Positions 17,535-26,837 of a stretch of DNA of 64,000 nucleotides are shown piece by piece. The stretch spans positions 150,527 to 214,526 of the IMG/VR virus record IMGVR_UViG_3300024308_000188; one strand, written 5' to 3'. Positions within the stretch are counted from its first letter, which is position 1; every line of letters begins with the position of its first letter. The position numbers and the translations under genes were made by a program. Under the pieces are notes generated by a model, which saw nothing but the letters and a program-made list of their open reading frames with translations, did no database searches and was not told the origin of the DNA. This DNA comes from a virus.

Positions 17535-18902
17535 GTGTCTAAGAAATTGTTTTCGCCACTAGCGGAAATGACTTTGTTAAAGACGATAACCGACACTGAC
17601 GTTCCAGAAAAACAAAGAACAATGTTGCTTGCAAAAACTGATGCAAGTCTTTTTCATACACCTGCAACAAAGAAAGCTTTCTTGCGTGTGAAAAAATTGA
17701 CTGAAGCAAAGCAACGTGTTCCTGTTTGGGATGATATAGTTGATGATCCTACGTTCGATGCAAAAGTCCGAGAATTTTTAGCGGACTCAGATGCTAAGCC
17801 TGTAAAAAGTAAAATAAAGGCAAGGACTCTAATTGAGCGTTTAGATCGTTACCGCAAATTACGCGGTCTATTTGATATGGGAAAGGATATTATTTCCTAT
17901 TTCGATTTACAGGATTCTTTAGATCCTGAAGAACTTGCAGATAAGTTAGCGCTTCAACTAGCCAATAACCGTAAAGAGTTTGGAAAGCAACAAGAAATAC
18001 ACACGTTTGGTGTTGGTGGATCTATTCGTGCTTTGGTACGCAGAACTTTGCATAAACCAACAGAACGAATGTACAAAACTGGTTACGCAGATTACGATAG
18101 GCGTAATGGTGGATTGCCGACAACTGGAGTTATGTTACTTGCTGGTACAACGAGCGGTGGTAAATCCGTTCTCGCATCAAACTTGGAACATAATCTAACT
18201 TCTTTAAATTCTGGACTTTCAGCTATCAAGATAACTCTTGAAATGACGGCAGAGCAAGAAACCAACAGGGTTCTTTCAATGCTTACTGGAATTCCATTAT
18301 GGAAGTTCAAACAAAATAAGCTTACTAAACAGGAGAAGAAAAGAATAGAACGTGCTGCCTTAAAGCACGATAAGAAACTGAAAAAACTTGGCAGCAAATT
18401 TAGTTATTCGAGTCCTGATGGTTCAATGACGATAGATGATGTCATTAACATGGTCAAACCTTTTGGTTACAATGTTGTTATTCTCGACTACATTAGTTTG
18501 CTTGAAGGTGTTGACGATGATAACCAGTGGCGTATGCTAAGCGCTATTTGTCGTAAAGCAAAAGTTTATGCAACAGAATTCAAAGTGTTGTTTATAATTC
18601 TTGCTCAGTTAGATAGCGATAGTAACAATCTGAGATATTCTCGTGGTATGAAAGAACACGCTGACATTGTGTGGACTTGGAACTATAGTAAACCTGAAGT
18701 TCGTGCTACGAAGATATTACCAATCGATGTTGTTAAAGCGCGTGACGGTGAATTATTCCGTCTTGAGTTGCAAGAGACATTTGAAACAATGCGTGTTTCA
18801 AACTTACCCGGAGTTGCAGGTTCTCAATTTGGAGCAAGCGCTGCTGGCGGGTCTGACGTTGATGAAGATGATGAAGATGCTGGTCTTAATGCTTTATCGT
18901 AA
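17535..18902 (+). CDS. dnaB: DnaB-type replicative DNA helicase
   Basis: 455 residues, GTG start at 17535. A helical N-terminal part of about 140 residues precedes a RecA-like motor. Walker A is AGTTSGGKSVLASN (about residues 201-214), followed by KITLEMTAEQETNRVLSM (DnaB motif with Glu), Walker B NVVILDYISLLEG and the motif-3/4 region LAQLDSDSNNLRYSRGMKEH-ADIVW. It is expected to act as a hexamer unwinding DNA 5'-3' at the phage fork. The C-terminal 40 residues are Gly/Asp-rich. A terminator follows directly. Confidence 0.93.
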   Translation: MSKKLFSPLAEMTLLKTITDTDVPEKQRTMLLAKTDASLFHTPATKKAFLRVKKLTEAKQRVPVWDDIVDDPTFDAKVREFLADSDAKPVKSKIKARTLIERLDRYRKLRGLFDMGKDIISYFDLQDSLDPEELADKLALQLANNRKEFGKQQEIHTFGVGGSIRALVRRTLHKPTERMYKTGYADYDRRNGGLPTTGVMLLAGTTSGGKSVLASNLEHNLTSLNSGLSAIKITLEMTAEQETNRVLSMLTGIPLWKFKQNKLTKQEKKRIERAALKHDKKLKKLGSKFSYSSPDGSMTIDDVINMVKPFGYNVVILDYISLLEGVDDDNQWRMLSAICRKAKVYATEFKVLFIILAQLDSDSNNLRYSRGMKEHADIVWTWNYSKPEVRATKILPIDVVKARDGELFRLELQETFETMRVSNLPGVAGSQFGASAAGGSDVDEDDEDAGLNALS

Positions 18903-18911
18903 ACTTAGATA

Positions 18912-18938
18912 AGAGGCACATTTTGTGCCTCTATTCTT
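18912..18938 (+). terminator. Terminator after helicase
   Basis: AGAGGCACA (18912-18920), TTT, TGTGCCTCT (18924-18932), then ATTCTTT. A 9-bp stem with a short T-rich tail. Confidence 0.75.
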
Positions 18939-18954
18939 TGGGGAAATAAAAAAT

Positions 18955-19764
18955 ATGTTTAGTTCACCAGAAAATAGTCCTTATGGAGTGTTGCCAGAAC
19001 ATACAATACCTTTGGTTGAAATAGAAGAATCTTTGTGTGAACCTTATATTCATGGTCAAACAGTAAAAGTCAAAAAGCTTCCAAGGTTTCAACCAGTATG
19101 TCACATTATAATTCGCCCACCTGAAGCCAAACAAGTTGTTGTAGAAGAAAGTTTCGAGCAAGATTTTATTCAACAAAAATACACAACTGTAGATCTCAGC
19201 AAACTTTCTCGCTACAAAAGAACAGCCGAACAAAAAGAAGTCATGCAGGAAGTTGACATCGAAGTTGATATTTCTCCACCTGACAATCTGATACGTTTAA
19301 AAACTGCCCATATAAAAAACTTTCCTAAAATACTTCAAACTAAATCAGGTTTGATAAAAGATGTTTTTATAAAAGAATATCTTCCTCAAATTTTAGGTAT
19401 TGATGAAGCTTCTGCTTATGTAGAGGCATTCGCAAAAGACGGACTCGGCTTATCTGAATTTGAGATAAGCGTTGATATGATTCCATATATTCATAACGCG
19501 ATCAAGACTGATTTCGTTAGCCTTATCCTAAAACAATTGACTAACCTAAGTGAAGAAACCCGACAAGCTTATATTATAGGTTATGTAACTGATGCTCTTG
19601 CATCTGCGCGTTATCTAGCTAAAAATAATCTTGCGGCTCAACAGCACAGACGTTACCAAGAAAGACTGGACAATCCTGCCGGATATGTTGCTGGCGTTGG
19701 AATGAAAAAATCTAAGGTAATTCGTGATGGTAAAGCAGATAAAGAAAAAGAAGCCAATAGGTAA
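18955..19764 (+). CDS. Unknown protein upstream of terminase, 269 aa
   Basis: Start at ATG 18955 (GGGGAAAT before it) rather than an in-frame GTG at 18925 that lies inside the terminator. The N-terminal 130 residues are Pro-rich and extended (CHIIIRPPEAKQVVV); the rest is helical (EIDEASAYVEAF-like stretch, KTDFVSLILKQLTNLSEETR). It overlaps the terminase start by 38 bases. Position makes a small-terminase role worth testing, but no helix-turn-helix or other proof is visible. Confidence 0.65.
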   Translation: MFSSPENSPYGVLPEHTIPLVEIEESLCEPYIHGQTVKVKKLPRFQPVCHIIIRPPEAKQVVVEESFEQDFIQQKYTTVDLSKLSRYKRTAEQKEVMQEVDIEVDISPPDNLIRLKTAHIKNFPKILQTKSGLIKDVFIKEYLPQILGIDEASAYVEAFAKDGLGLSEFEISVDMIPYIHNAIKTDFVSLILKQLTNLSEETRQAYIIGYVTDALASARYLAKNNLAAQQHRRYQERLDNPAGYVAGVGMKKSKVIRDGKADKEKEANR

Positions 19765-22675
19765 AGCCAAAAAACCTAGTGCAATTAAACCATTAGATGA
19801 TTTATTCAATTTGTTGGGTGAAGATGACGATGAAAGCGTCACAATAGTACATGACGACGATGACGACGATGATGGCCATCATTTTAAGCATGATTTAGAA
19901 GATGGCCATGAAGTCTTAGATCTCGAACAACTTATATATGATGAACTGGATAATGCTAGGCCGATCTCTAAAGATTTGCGTATAGACGACAGTTCTATGC
20001 CGATAGCAAAAAACTTCTTACAGTTTGCTAATGATGAAAGTTTTCTTAGTTCCACGCCTTATCTCGAACAGGCCATAATAGGTATCAAACTTTTTGCTGA
20101 GTATTGTCCAAGACCTGAATGTTCTGATTTAAAATGGTTTTCTGATGATGGACATTCGGCAGATGAACCATTAGCAACACTTTCCAGAAAAGTGTCTCTT
20201 TTACATCATGGTGTTTGTCCAAAGTGTGGCGCACGTAAATCCGAACTTATTGCAAGTGGTGAACTAAATTTCTATAACGAACTTGTAGTTGTTGCTGGAC
20301 AGCGTTGTGTTACTGGCGATACTCATATTTTCACTGGAAAAGGTATTGAAAGAATTGGAGATCTTGTTCCGCGCAATGCTAAACAAGGTTACAATGATTT
20401 TAAATATCCTGTATTCAACGGTGAAAAGCTTGAGACAACAAAAGAATTTTATATAACGAAAGCCGAACACGTTTACACACTACAGCTGGATAATGGATCT
20501 ACTTTAAGTGGAACTCTTGACCATCCTGTTCGTGTTGAAAAGTTTGGTTATCGTGCTTTGCACCAAATAAAAGCTGGTGAGCAAGTTGTTGTACAAACCG
20601 GACAAAATTGTTGGGGAAATTTAAACTGCCCTTATACAGTTGATGAATTACGCTCTATAGGATCTGATATTACAAATCGACTAGACTTGTTGGTTGATAC
20701 AGTAGCTGGTAAAGGCTTACATCCAGATCTTTTAAAATACAGTATGAAAAATTGTCGAGAATTTCTACGTGGAGTATTCGACAACAACACAACGCAATAT
20801 CCTGTTGCTTACCACCAATTAGTAAAAGATGTTTATGCCTTGCTGCTAAACATTGGCATTCTGCCTACAATTCAAAATACCTCAGAAACAATCTCCATTT
20901 CTATCTCAAACGAAAACCGAAATATATTATTTGATGATCACAGATCCGTCAAAAGAAATCGGCATCTTTTATCCGTTGTTAGCTGCGGAGTTACAGATAG
21001 AACTGAAGTCATGTACGATGTTACAATGCCTATCACACAACATTTTATTACCAATGGCATTGATTCACATAACAGCGGCAAGTCTGCGGTTGTTACCATG
21101 ATAAGTGCTTATATAGTGCATTTGTTTTTGATGTGTGGTAAGCCCACTGAACTTTTCAATATTCGTAATAACGAAATATTGCATGGAACTTTCCTTGCGC
21201 TTACACTTGGACAAGCAACACAAAACTTATGGGAACCTTTTCTCGGTTACATAAATAATAGTCCTTGGTTTAAAGCTTATCACTTAATGCTTCGTCGTTA
21301 TGAAAAGAAATACGGAGAAGTTCTACTAAAGCTAAAAGATACCTTTATTGATTATCGTCATAGAAACCTTAAACTTTATCCGGCAACTCCAGACAAACGT
21401 GTACTTCGTGGTCGTACTCGTATACTCGGAGCCCTGGATGAACTTGGGTGGTTTGATTCTAATCGTGATAGTAAAAAAGTTAAGGATAACGCGCACGAAG
21501 TTTATAAAGCAATGTCAAACAGTTTGGCTACTGCCAGACAAAGTGAAAAGCGTTTAGTCGAACAAGGCTTTGATCAATTCATGTTAACCGGATATATGTT
21601 GAACGTAAGTTCTCCAAATAATATCCGTGACAAAATCATGGAACTTTATAAACAAAGTTTGGGCAGTCGTAAGATGCTTGGCCTTCATCGTCCAACATGG
21701 AAAATGAATCCACATATTCCATTTGATGGTGAATTGATACGTGAAGAATATCGTAAAGATCCTATTGGAGCTGCACGAGACTTTGGAGCCGAGCCAAGTT
21801 TATCAAGTAATCCGTTTATGAGTAATCACAGATTACTTGAAGAGACTGTTAGAACTAGCGGTAAAAATTGGGTTAAATATGCGCTCAAAACTATTCGTAT
21901 CAGTCGAGACGAAAAGCACAGAACCGTTGAGTTACTTAACGTCAAACAAAATGGCTCTAGGAGTGTTATGGCTATTGATGCTGGATTCTCTAACAACTGT
22001 TTTGCCATAGTCTGTGGATCTTTGCATGATGGTATTCCTCACATGGATTGCCTTTTAGAAATAAATGCTCTTCCTGGTATTCCAATAAGTTTCACTTCTG
22101 TTTTTGCAGATGCTGTACTTCCACTTATTGAACAGCGCAATTGCAGTATTCTTTTGGCAGACCGTTGGAATAGTATCAAGTTATTGCAAGATGCTCAAGC
22201 CACCTATGATAGTTTAAAAGTGTCAGGTCAATATAGCTTACGCTACAACGATATGTACGAAGTTAAAACAGCTATTGAAATGGGTCAATTCAAAATACCA
22301 AACATTGAAGATCCTAGCATTAAAAATATCCTTGCTAGTAACCTCGATGATTATCCAGCGTGTTTTGAAGGTAGACCTGTACATCATTTGCTGCTGCAAC
22401 TTGCAACCGTTGTTGATGTTGGTAAGAAATCTGTTGAAAAAGGAAATGGATTCACCGATGATCTTTGGAGAGCAGCCGCGCTTTGTTATTTTGGTTTAAC
22501 TAATCCAGATTATCAAGAGCATTTGGTTGGTGAGGTTGAAAGTAAAAAAGTTCAACCACCGTTAGCCCTGTTGAAGAAACTCACGGGCGGAATGAATGCG
22601 CTTACTGTTACAACCGGAAACAAAACGTATTCGGGTTCGACAAAATTCATCGGTGTAAAACGAACAGGAAAATAA
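19727..22675 (+). CDS. terL: Terminase large subunit containing an intein
   Basis: 982 residues including a 256-residue intein (about residues 194-449). Once spliced, the P-loop reads VVVAGQR-SGKSAVV. Walker B with its catalytic Glu is RILGALDELGWF. The coupling region is GYMLNVSSPNN, followed by RPTWKMNPHIPFDGELIREE and KDPIGAARDFG. The C-terminal RNase H-like nuclease carries AIDAGFSNN, LLADRWNS and FTDDLWRAA, supplying three Asp residues. An Asp-rich run (DDDDDDDGHH) marks the N-terminus. The enzyme cuts concatemers and pumps DNA through the portal. ATG 19727 and GTG 19724 are both possible starts. Splicing is required to rebuild the ATP site. Confidence 0.95.
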   Translation: MVKQIKKKKPIGKAKKPSAIKPLDDLFNLLGEDDDESVTIVHDDDDDDDGHHFKHDLEDGHEVLDLEQLIYDELDNARPISKDLRIDDSSMPIAKNFLQFANDESFLSSTPYLEQAIIGIKLFAEYCPRPECSDLKWFSDDGHSADEPLATLSRKVSLLHHGVCPKCGARKSELIASGELNFYNELVVVAGQRCVTGDTHIFTGKGIERIGDLVPRNAKQGYNDFKYPVFNGEKLETTKEFYITKAEHVYTLQLDNGSTLSGTLDHPVRVEKFGYRALHQIKAGEQVVVQTGQNCWGNLNCPYTVDELRSIGSDITNRLDLLVDTVAGKGLHPDLLKYSMKNCREFLRGVFDNNTTQYPVAYHQLVKDVYALLLNIGILPTIQNTSETISISISNENRNILFDDHRSVKRNRHLLSVVSCGVTDRTEVMYDVTMPITQHFITNGIDSHNSGKSAVVTMISAYIVHLFLMCGKPTELFNIRNNEILHGTFLALTLGQATQNLWEPFLGYINNSPWFKAYHLMLRRYEKKYGEVLLKLKDTFIDYRHRNLKLYPATPDKRVLRGRTRILGALDELGWFDSNRDSKKVKDNAHEVYKAMSNSLATARQSEKRLVEQGFDQFMLTGYMLNVSSPNNIRDKIMELYKQSLGSRKMLGLHRPTWKMNPHIPFDGELIREEYRKDPIGAARDFGAEPSLSSNPFMSNHRLLEETVRTSGKNWVKYALKTIRISRDEKHRTVELLNVKQNGSRSVMAIDAGFSNNCFAIVCGSLHDGIPHMDCLLEINALPGIPISFTSVFADAVLPLIEQRNCSILLADRWNSIKLLQDAQATYDSLKVSGQYSLRYNDMYEVKTAIEMGQFKIPNIEDPSIKNILASNLDDYPACFEGRPVHHLLLQLATVVDVGKKSVEKGNGFTDDLWRAAALCYFGLTNPDYQEHLVGEVESKKVQPPLALLKKLTGGMNALTVTTGNKTYSGSTKFIGVKRTGK
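20306..21073 (+). other. Intein within terminase P-loop
   Basis: Begins with Cys (CVTGDTHIFTGKGIERIGDL, block A), has block B GTLDHPVRV with the conserved His, and ends YDVTMPITQHFITNGIDSHN before Ser (blocks F and G, His-Asn then +1 Ser). The middle KNCREFLRGVFDNNTTQ and VYALLLNIGILPTI look like a worn-down LAGLIDADG-type domain whose acidic active-site positions are replaced by Asn, so homing activity is probably lost. All splicing residues are present, so it should still splice. Confidence 0.93.
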
Positions 22676-22681
22676 ATTGAT

Positions 22682-22704
22682 TAGGGGATAAACTTTATCC
22701 CCTA
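22682..22704 (+). terminator. Hairpin after terminase
   Basis: TAGGGGATAAA (22682-22692) and TTTATCCCCTA (22694-22704) form an 11-bp inverted repeat. There is no T-run; it directly precedes the CAGGAG ribosome site of the next gene, so it could also influence translation. Confidence 0.5.
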
Positions 22705-22717
22705 TCAGGAGAAACCT

Positions 22718-23401
22718 ATGTCAAATCAATATGTCTATAGTGCTAAGCAGCACTCAGACTTTCTGCAAAAACATAATGTACTTAAAGCCGCAAATTTTCT
22801 TGAGTTTGTCTCTGCCCCTCAGTTTTTAGGGCAATCTGTTATTTGGGAAAAGATGTCTACTGCAAGTGTAATGGACTACGCACACAAAATTACATTTTTT
22901 CAAAATAGTGTAATGGGTGATGTTAACTATTATGAAGCATTATTTTTATATGCGATACATACTCAAATAACAACACTCAATTTTCACGAACACAACGCAC
23001 AACCTAAACACCTTTATTTGTGTCGTACTGAACGTGCATATATGTTCAATCGATTCAAAGATATTTTCCGAGATAGTCCTTGGTTCTCAAATTTACTTAA
23101 ATCATTGGCTGAATACAATAGCAATTCTTTTAAAGCCCTAACAATTAAAGACTGTGACATGGAATTCTCTTTGTGTGGGAATTTAGTTATTCGATTTGTT
23201 GGAGCTATTAACACAGATAATGATCTAAGATTGATGCGCGGTAAATTCATTGTAGGTATTCTGAACTTCCAAAGTTCGCTATTTCCTAGTGTGAAATTGC
23301 CTTATGAAAAACCTCGCCTTATCTATGATAAGTTTTTGTCCGAAAATGTAGATCCTGCTGATTTGCCGTATTTGCCATACATAAACGCTTGTTTAGAATA
23401 A
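22718..23401 (+). CDS. Degenerate terminase-like paralogue without P-loop
   Basis: 227 residues. By eye it follows the terminase ATPase domain next door: AANFLEFVSAPQFL matches AKNFLQFANDESFL, then FKDIFRDSPWF matches FLGYINNSPWF, and DLRLMRGKFIVGILNF matches KRVLRGRTRILGALDE. The Walker A segment is absent and the Walker B acidic pair is lost (NF in place of DE), and there is no nuclease domain. It is therefore probably catalytically dead, perhaps a regulatory or structural packaging subunit. The homology is my reading, not a search result. CAGGAG precedes the ATG. Confidence 0.65.
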   Translation: MSNQYVYSAKQHSDFLQKHNVLKAANFLEFVSAPQFLGQSVIWEKMSTASVMDYAHKITFFQNSVMGDVNYYEALFLYAIHTQITTLNFHEHNAQPKHLYLCRTERAYMFNRFKDIFRDSPWFSNLLKSLAEYNSNSFKALTIKDCDMEFSLCGNLVIRFVGAINTDNDLRLMRGKFIVGILNFQSSLFPSVKLPYEKPRLIYDKFLSENVDPADLPYLPYINACLE

Positions 23402-23433
23402 GTAGGGTACATGCTCTAATTCGATAATTTAAG

Positions 23434-23442
23434 GGTATAAAC
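23434..23442 (+). promoter_or_regulatory. GGTATAAAC element
   Basis: GGTATAAAC, identical to 6152-6160, lies 16 bases before the small gene at 23458; GATAATTT precedes it. The left arm of the inverted repeat seen elsewhere is missing here. Weak promoter candidate. Confidence 0.3.
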
Positions 23443-23457
23443 ACAAGGAAACTGATC

Positions 23458-23694
23458 ATGAACCAAACTCAAAGAAAAAAGCCTTTAGATCCATTCGCAC
23501 TTGTTAAACAGCAAAAGCTTTCAAGTGAAAGTAGTGCGATTAAGAGTGAAAGTAGTGTAGATAACACTCGTGCTGGTGTGTGTCCAAAGTGTGGTGTTCC
23601 TATGGATATAGTTAAAGCTAACACACATAGCATGAGCACAGTGGATGCTTATATGTGCGCTCCATGTTGCGTGGTTACACCTATTCCTGCGTAA
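23458..23694 (+). CDS. Small zinc-finger-like protein, 78 aa
   Basis: Contains C-P-K-C-G and, 20-odd residues on, C-A-P-C-C, the pattern of a small zinc ribbon. The N-terminus is Lys/Ser-rich (SSESSAIKSESSVD region). The CPKCG part resembles the CPKCGARKSEL segment of the terminase N-terminus upstream. Role unknown; its place between the terminase and portal genes suggests a packaging or virion link. Confidence 0.6.
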   Translation: MNQTQRKKPLDPFALVKQQKLSSESSAIKSESSVDNTRAGVCPKCGVPMDIVKANTHSMSTVDAYMCAPCCVVTPIPA

Positions 23695-23706
23695 CATCCA
23701 CTAAAT

Positions 23707-23724
23707 CTGTAAATACAATTACAG
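23707..23724 (+). promoter_or_regulatory. CTGTAAATA motif with inverted repeat before portal gene
   Basis: CTGTAAATACAATTACAG: the motif CTGTAAATA is followed by TTACAG, forming a 6-bp inverted repeat. It lies 34 bases before the portal ATG. Together with the copies at 406, 5457, 6126 and 27850 it supports a phage late-promoter family. Confidence 0.5.
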
Positions 23725-23740
23725 ATATGGAGAATACATA

Positions 23741-25675
23741 ATGTTCAGTTTTAAGAAAACAATTCCTTCCACTTCTCGAAGTCGAGATCAAGAAGGGTTA
23801 GGTACGTCATCTAAAGATCGTGTTAGTGTTCGCAAAGCTGCTGAGGCAGAACAAAAGAAAACACGATCCGAACAACAAGGCTTCAGATCTGAAAGTAACG
23901 CTTCAGCTGGCGCACGTATGAGTAGTTTAGACGTAAACTTAGATACCTCTTTATTGTTAGAAGGTATGGACAGTGATTTAAAAGATCAGCAACTGTTCAG
24001 AGTTTATCGTGATATGTACTGGCACGATCCTGTTTGTGGATCTTGTGCAGATTTATACTCAACACTTCCTTTTTCTGAATTTAGTTTGGCCGGAGCTTCG
24101 GACAAATATTTAGATCAATACAGAGAAGTAGTTGAACTCTTGAATCTGCGTACAGCAATGCCTCGTATTAGTATTGACCATCAAGTTACTGGCGCATTCA
24201 CTGCAACTATTTTGTACAACAGCCAGAAAAAGCAATTCATTGATTTGATGTGTCACAAATATGAAAACCTTACCGTACACTCTTTGCCATTATTTGGTCA
24301 AGATCCAATAATGTACTTGCAGCTTGATGCTGATATGAAACGTACTTTGGGTTTGCCTTCAAAACGCATAGAGCAAATACGTCAAAGTCTTGGTATAGAA
24401 TTTTTTAACAAACTACTCAACGATCAAATTGAATTAGATCCAGTAGGTACTTTGTATGTTCCACGTAAAACTTTCTCTTATGGTGAAGGTGTTAGTTACT
24501 TTAAACGAGTGCTTCCACTTTGGTTGATTGAGAAAAATTTATATCGCGGAACACTGATTGAAAGTGGACGTAGACAACGAGCCATACTTCACTTAATGTT
24601 AGGTGAAGAAGGTTGGGAACCTACACCACAAGATTACGAACAAGCAACTGATTTATTTCTTGATGCTGATGCTGATCCTATAGGTGCTGTTGTCGCAACA
24701 CGTTTAGGTATTAGCGTTAGCGAGTTAAGACCAGGTGGTGACTTTTGGAAAGTTACTGACATTTGGGATCAAACAACTCCAGCAAAAATGAGAGCGCTTG
24801 GAATAAGTGAAGCTTTCTTGAGTGGTGACGCAAGTTATCAAACAATGGAAGGCTCAATGACTGTTTTCACTGAAACAATGAGAGCATATCGTGATATGCA
24901 AACTCGTTGCATTTTCTACGATAAAGTATTTCCGTTAGTTTCTATGATGCACGGTAATACAATTCGTAAAGGTAAGATTGTTAAACGTGAAGGCTTGATG
25001 TCTGGAACTACAGAAGAACGCTTACGTTTAATGCAAGATGGTTCAAAACTTTTAATTCCAAATGTACATTGGGCAAAAAGTTTAAAGCCTGAGCAAGATC
25101 AATCTTATATGGAAATTCTTGATCGTATGACTGCTGCTGGAATTCCAGTTCCAATACGAATGATGGCTGCTGCTGGTGGATTTAACTTGGATCAGCTGTT
25201 ATTAAATCAAGATGAAGATTTTGCTATTCAACGTCAACTTCTTGATTACAAAAAACGTGTTGCCGATATGACCGCTAAATATGCTGCTGCCGAAGGCGGT
25301 GGCGCTGAAGGCGGTGGCGGAGGAATGGGATCTTTCAGTTCTTCAAGTTCTGATCGTTATTTCAATCCAGATCGTTATCTCGATAAAGTAACTGCACAGC
25401 CACGGGGATTCAGTAATATTCTTGGAGGTGCTTCGCAAAATCTTTTACGTCACGATTTTGGTGAAGGAAGCGAGTTATATACTCACGATCATAGCGGTAA
25501 GAAAAAGCATGTATTTAATCAGACTGCGAAAAACAAGATGATCAATGCCAAAATTACAAAAGCCTTAGTTGCTATGAGTAAGAGTGGTAATGCACCATTG
25601 TTAACGCACGAAACAACGACAAATTTAAAGCCAACGCAAAGAGAAATGCAACGGCTTCTTGGAGTAGTTAAATGA
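23741..25675 (+). CDS. Portal protein
   Basis: 644 residues, the right size for a large myovirus portal. A charged N-terminus (residues 1-70) precedes the portal core, with YRDMYWHDPVCGSCADLYSTL, YVPRKTFSYGEGVSYFKRVLP, WLIEKNLYRGTLIESGRRQR and the long stem-like helices. The C-terminal region has a Gly-rich linker (GGGAEGGGGG, about residues 515-525) and ends in a Lys-rich tail. It should form the dodecameric DNA channel at the capsid vertex and dock the terminase encoded upstream. Identification rests on pattern and gene order, as no single invariant motif exists. Confidence 0.8.
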   Translation: MFSFKKTIPSTSRSRDQEGLGTSSKDRVSVRKAAEAEQKKTRSEQQGFRSESNASAGARMSSLDVNLDTSLLLEGMDSDLKDQQLFRVYRDMYWHDPVCGSCADLYSTLPFSEFSLAGASDKYLDQYREVVELLNLRTAMPRISIDHQVTGAFTATILYNSQKKQFIDLMCHKYENLTVHSLPLFGQDPIMYLQLDADMKRTLGLPSKRIEQIRQSLGIEFFNKLLNDQIELDPVGTLYVPRKTFSYGEGVSYFKRVLPLWLIEKNLYRGTLIESGRRQRAILHLMLGEEGWEPTPQDYEQATDLFLDADADPIGAVVATRLGISVSELRPGGDFWKVTDIWDQTTPAKMRALGISEAFLSGDASYQTMEGSMTVFTETMRAYRDMQTRCIFYDKVFPLVSMMHGNTIRKGKIVKREGLMSGTTEERLRLMQDGSKLLIPNVHWAKSLKPEQDQSYMEILDRMTAAGIPVPIRMMAAAGGFNLDQLLLNQDEDFAIQRQLLDYKKRVADMTAKYAAAEGGGAEGGGGGMGSFSSSSSDRYFNPDRYLDKVTAQPRGFSNILGGASQNLLRHDFGEGSELYTHDHSGKKKHVFNQTAKNKMINAKITKALVAMSKSGNAPLLTHETTTNLKPTQREMQRLLGVVK

Positions 25676-26457
25676 AGTTAGTCCGTGACCTTTTTTATAA
25701 AGGAACTGCGGCAATATCTGACTGGCTTGTATTCCACCGATTCATTCGTCAGCCATTATCTTTCTTTGAGGATAATCTGAGGAAAGGAATTTTGTCTGAA
25801 GTAAAAGCAATTGAAGATATTCTCTTTGCTTTTACTTCAGAACATTCCGCTTGGTTTACAGACAGACACTTCAATCAATACGGTGCATTTATGTGCCGTG
25901 ATTTGATAAACAAAGAACTTTTCGATATAAATGATTATGTAGCTACGGATCTATATGATGCTGTGGCGCGGTCATCCATCAAAAGTAATTTTTCAGTTGA
26001 AGTGCAAAAGATGGTTGCTGAGCTTTCTAAGAAATTTTCAGAAGATCCTCGTTTCCAAAACACAACAACTGAAACTTATTTGAATTTATTTCACAGAACG
26101 CTACCTTTATTGTTTTTGAGATTTTTTGCACCAAAAGATTTGGTGAATTTCTCTAACAATTTCTTATATGCTATCGCAGCATTAGTAGCGTTTGATCGTA
26201 AAGGCTACTCAGAGTTTACCTCACCTGAAGCCATAAAAACAAAAACCTTTCTTGAGGATTTTTTGTTTGAAGTTGTCAACGATAGCTTTCACATATACAG
26301 CTACAATTTTTATATGGTTGTGCGTCGTATGTTTCCTGAAAGAATGTCTAACAGAATGGCAACCGTGCAATTCAAATTCAAATCCCTTCAAAGTGATAAT
26401 TACATATATGCGCCAAAACGCATGGTTAGTGATGTTGCCCTGTTCAGGAGAAAATGA
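25672..26457 (+). CDS. Unknown protein after portal, 261 aa
   Basis: Its ATG overlaps the portal stop (ATGA), so translation is coupled. Helical and rich in Phe (FHRFIRQPLSFFEDNL, LNLFHRTLPLLFLRFFA). No clear membrane segment or catalytic motif. The tight link to the portal suggests a head or neck role, unproven. Confidence 0.7.
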   Translation: MKLVRDLFYKGTAAISDWLVFHRFIRQPLSFFEDNLRKGILSEVKAIEDILFAFTSEHSAWFTDRHFNQYGAFMCRDLINKELFDINDYVATDLYDAVARSSIKSNFSVEVQKMVAELSKKFSEDPRFQNTTTETYLNLFHRTLPLLFLRFFAPKDLVNFSNNFLYAIAALVAFDRKGYSEFTSPEAIKTKTFLEDFLFEVVNDSFHIYSYNFYMVVRRMFPERMSNRMATVQFKFKSLQSDNYIYAPKRMVSDVALFRRK

Positions 26458-26837
26458 TGGAACTTTCTTGGTCAGAATTTCTGAAGAAATTTGAGGAAAA
26501 AGAATCTGGATCGAACATACGCTTGCTTATTCAAGATGTGAATTTACCTGCGTTTTGTGTTGGGATTATTTTTAGAAGCAATCAAGGAGTGCTAGAACCT
26601 ATTGTTAGATTCTTCACTACAAAAGACGCGACTGATGCACTACAAGCAAATGCCGAGAATCTCGTTTCTTTAAATTCGTGCTATGTAATTCCACACGTTC
26701 TTTACTATCCGGCTGGTTTGCTGGTTAATCGTGTAATGGCTTGGATGTCAGGATCTACAACTCTTGCTGGTGTTCCGTTTAATTCAATGCAATACAAAAC
26801 AACATTGACATACAGGGATCATAAACAAGATGAATAA
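26454..26837 (+). CDS. Unknown protein, 127 aa
   Basis: Starts with ATGA overlap on the preceding gene. Mixed alpha/beta (GSNIRLLIQDVNLPAFCVG, EPIVRFFTTKDATDAL). Overlaps the next gene by 8 bases. No family recognised. Confidence 0.7.
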   Translation: MMELSWSEFLKKFEEKESGSNIRLLIQDVNLPAFCVGIIFRSNQGVLEPIVRFFTTKDATDALQANAENLVSLNSCYVIPHVLYYPAGLLVNRVMAWMSGSTTLAGVPFNSMQYKTTLTYRDHKQDE

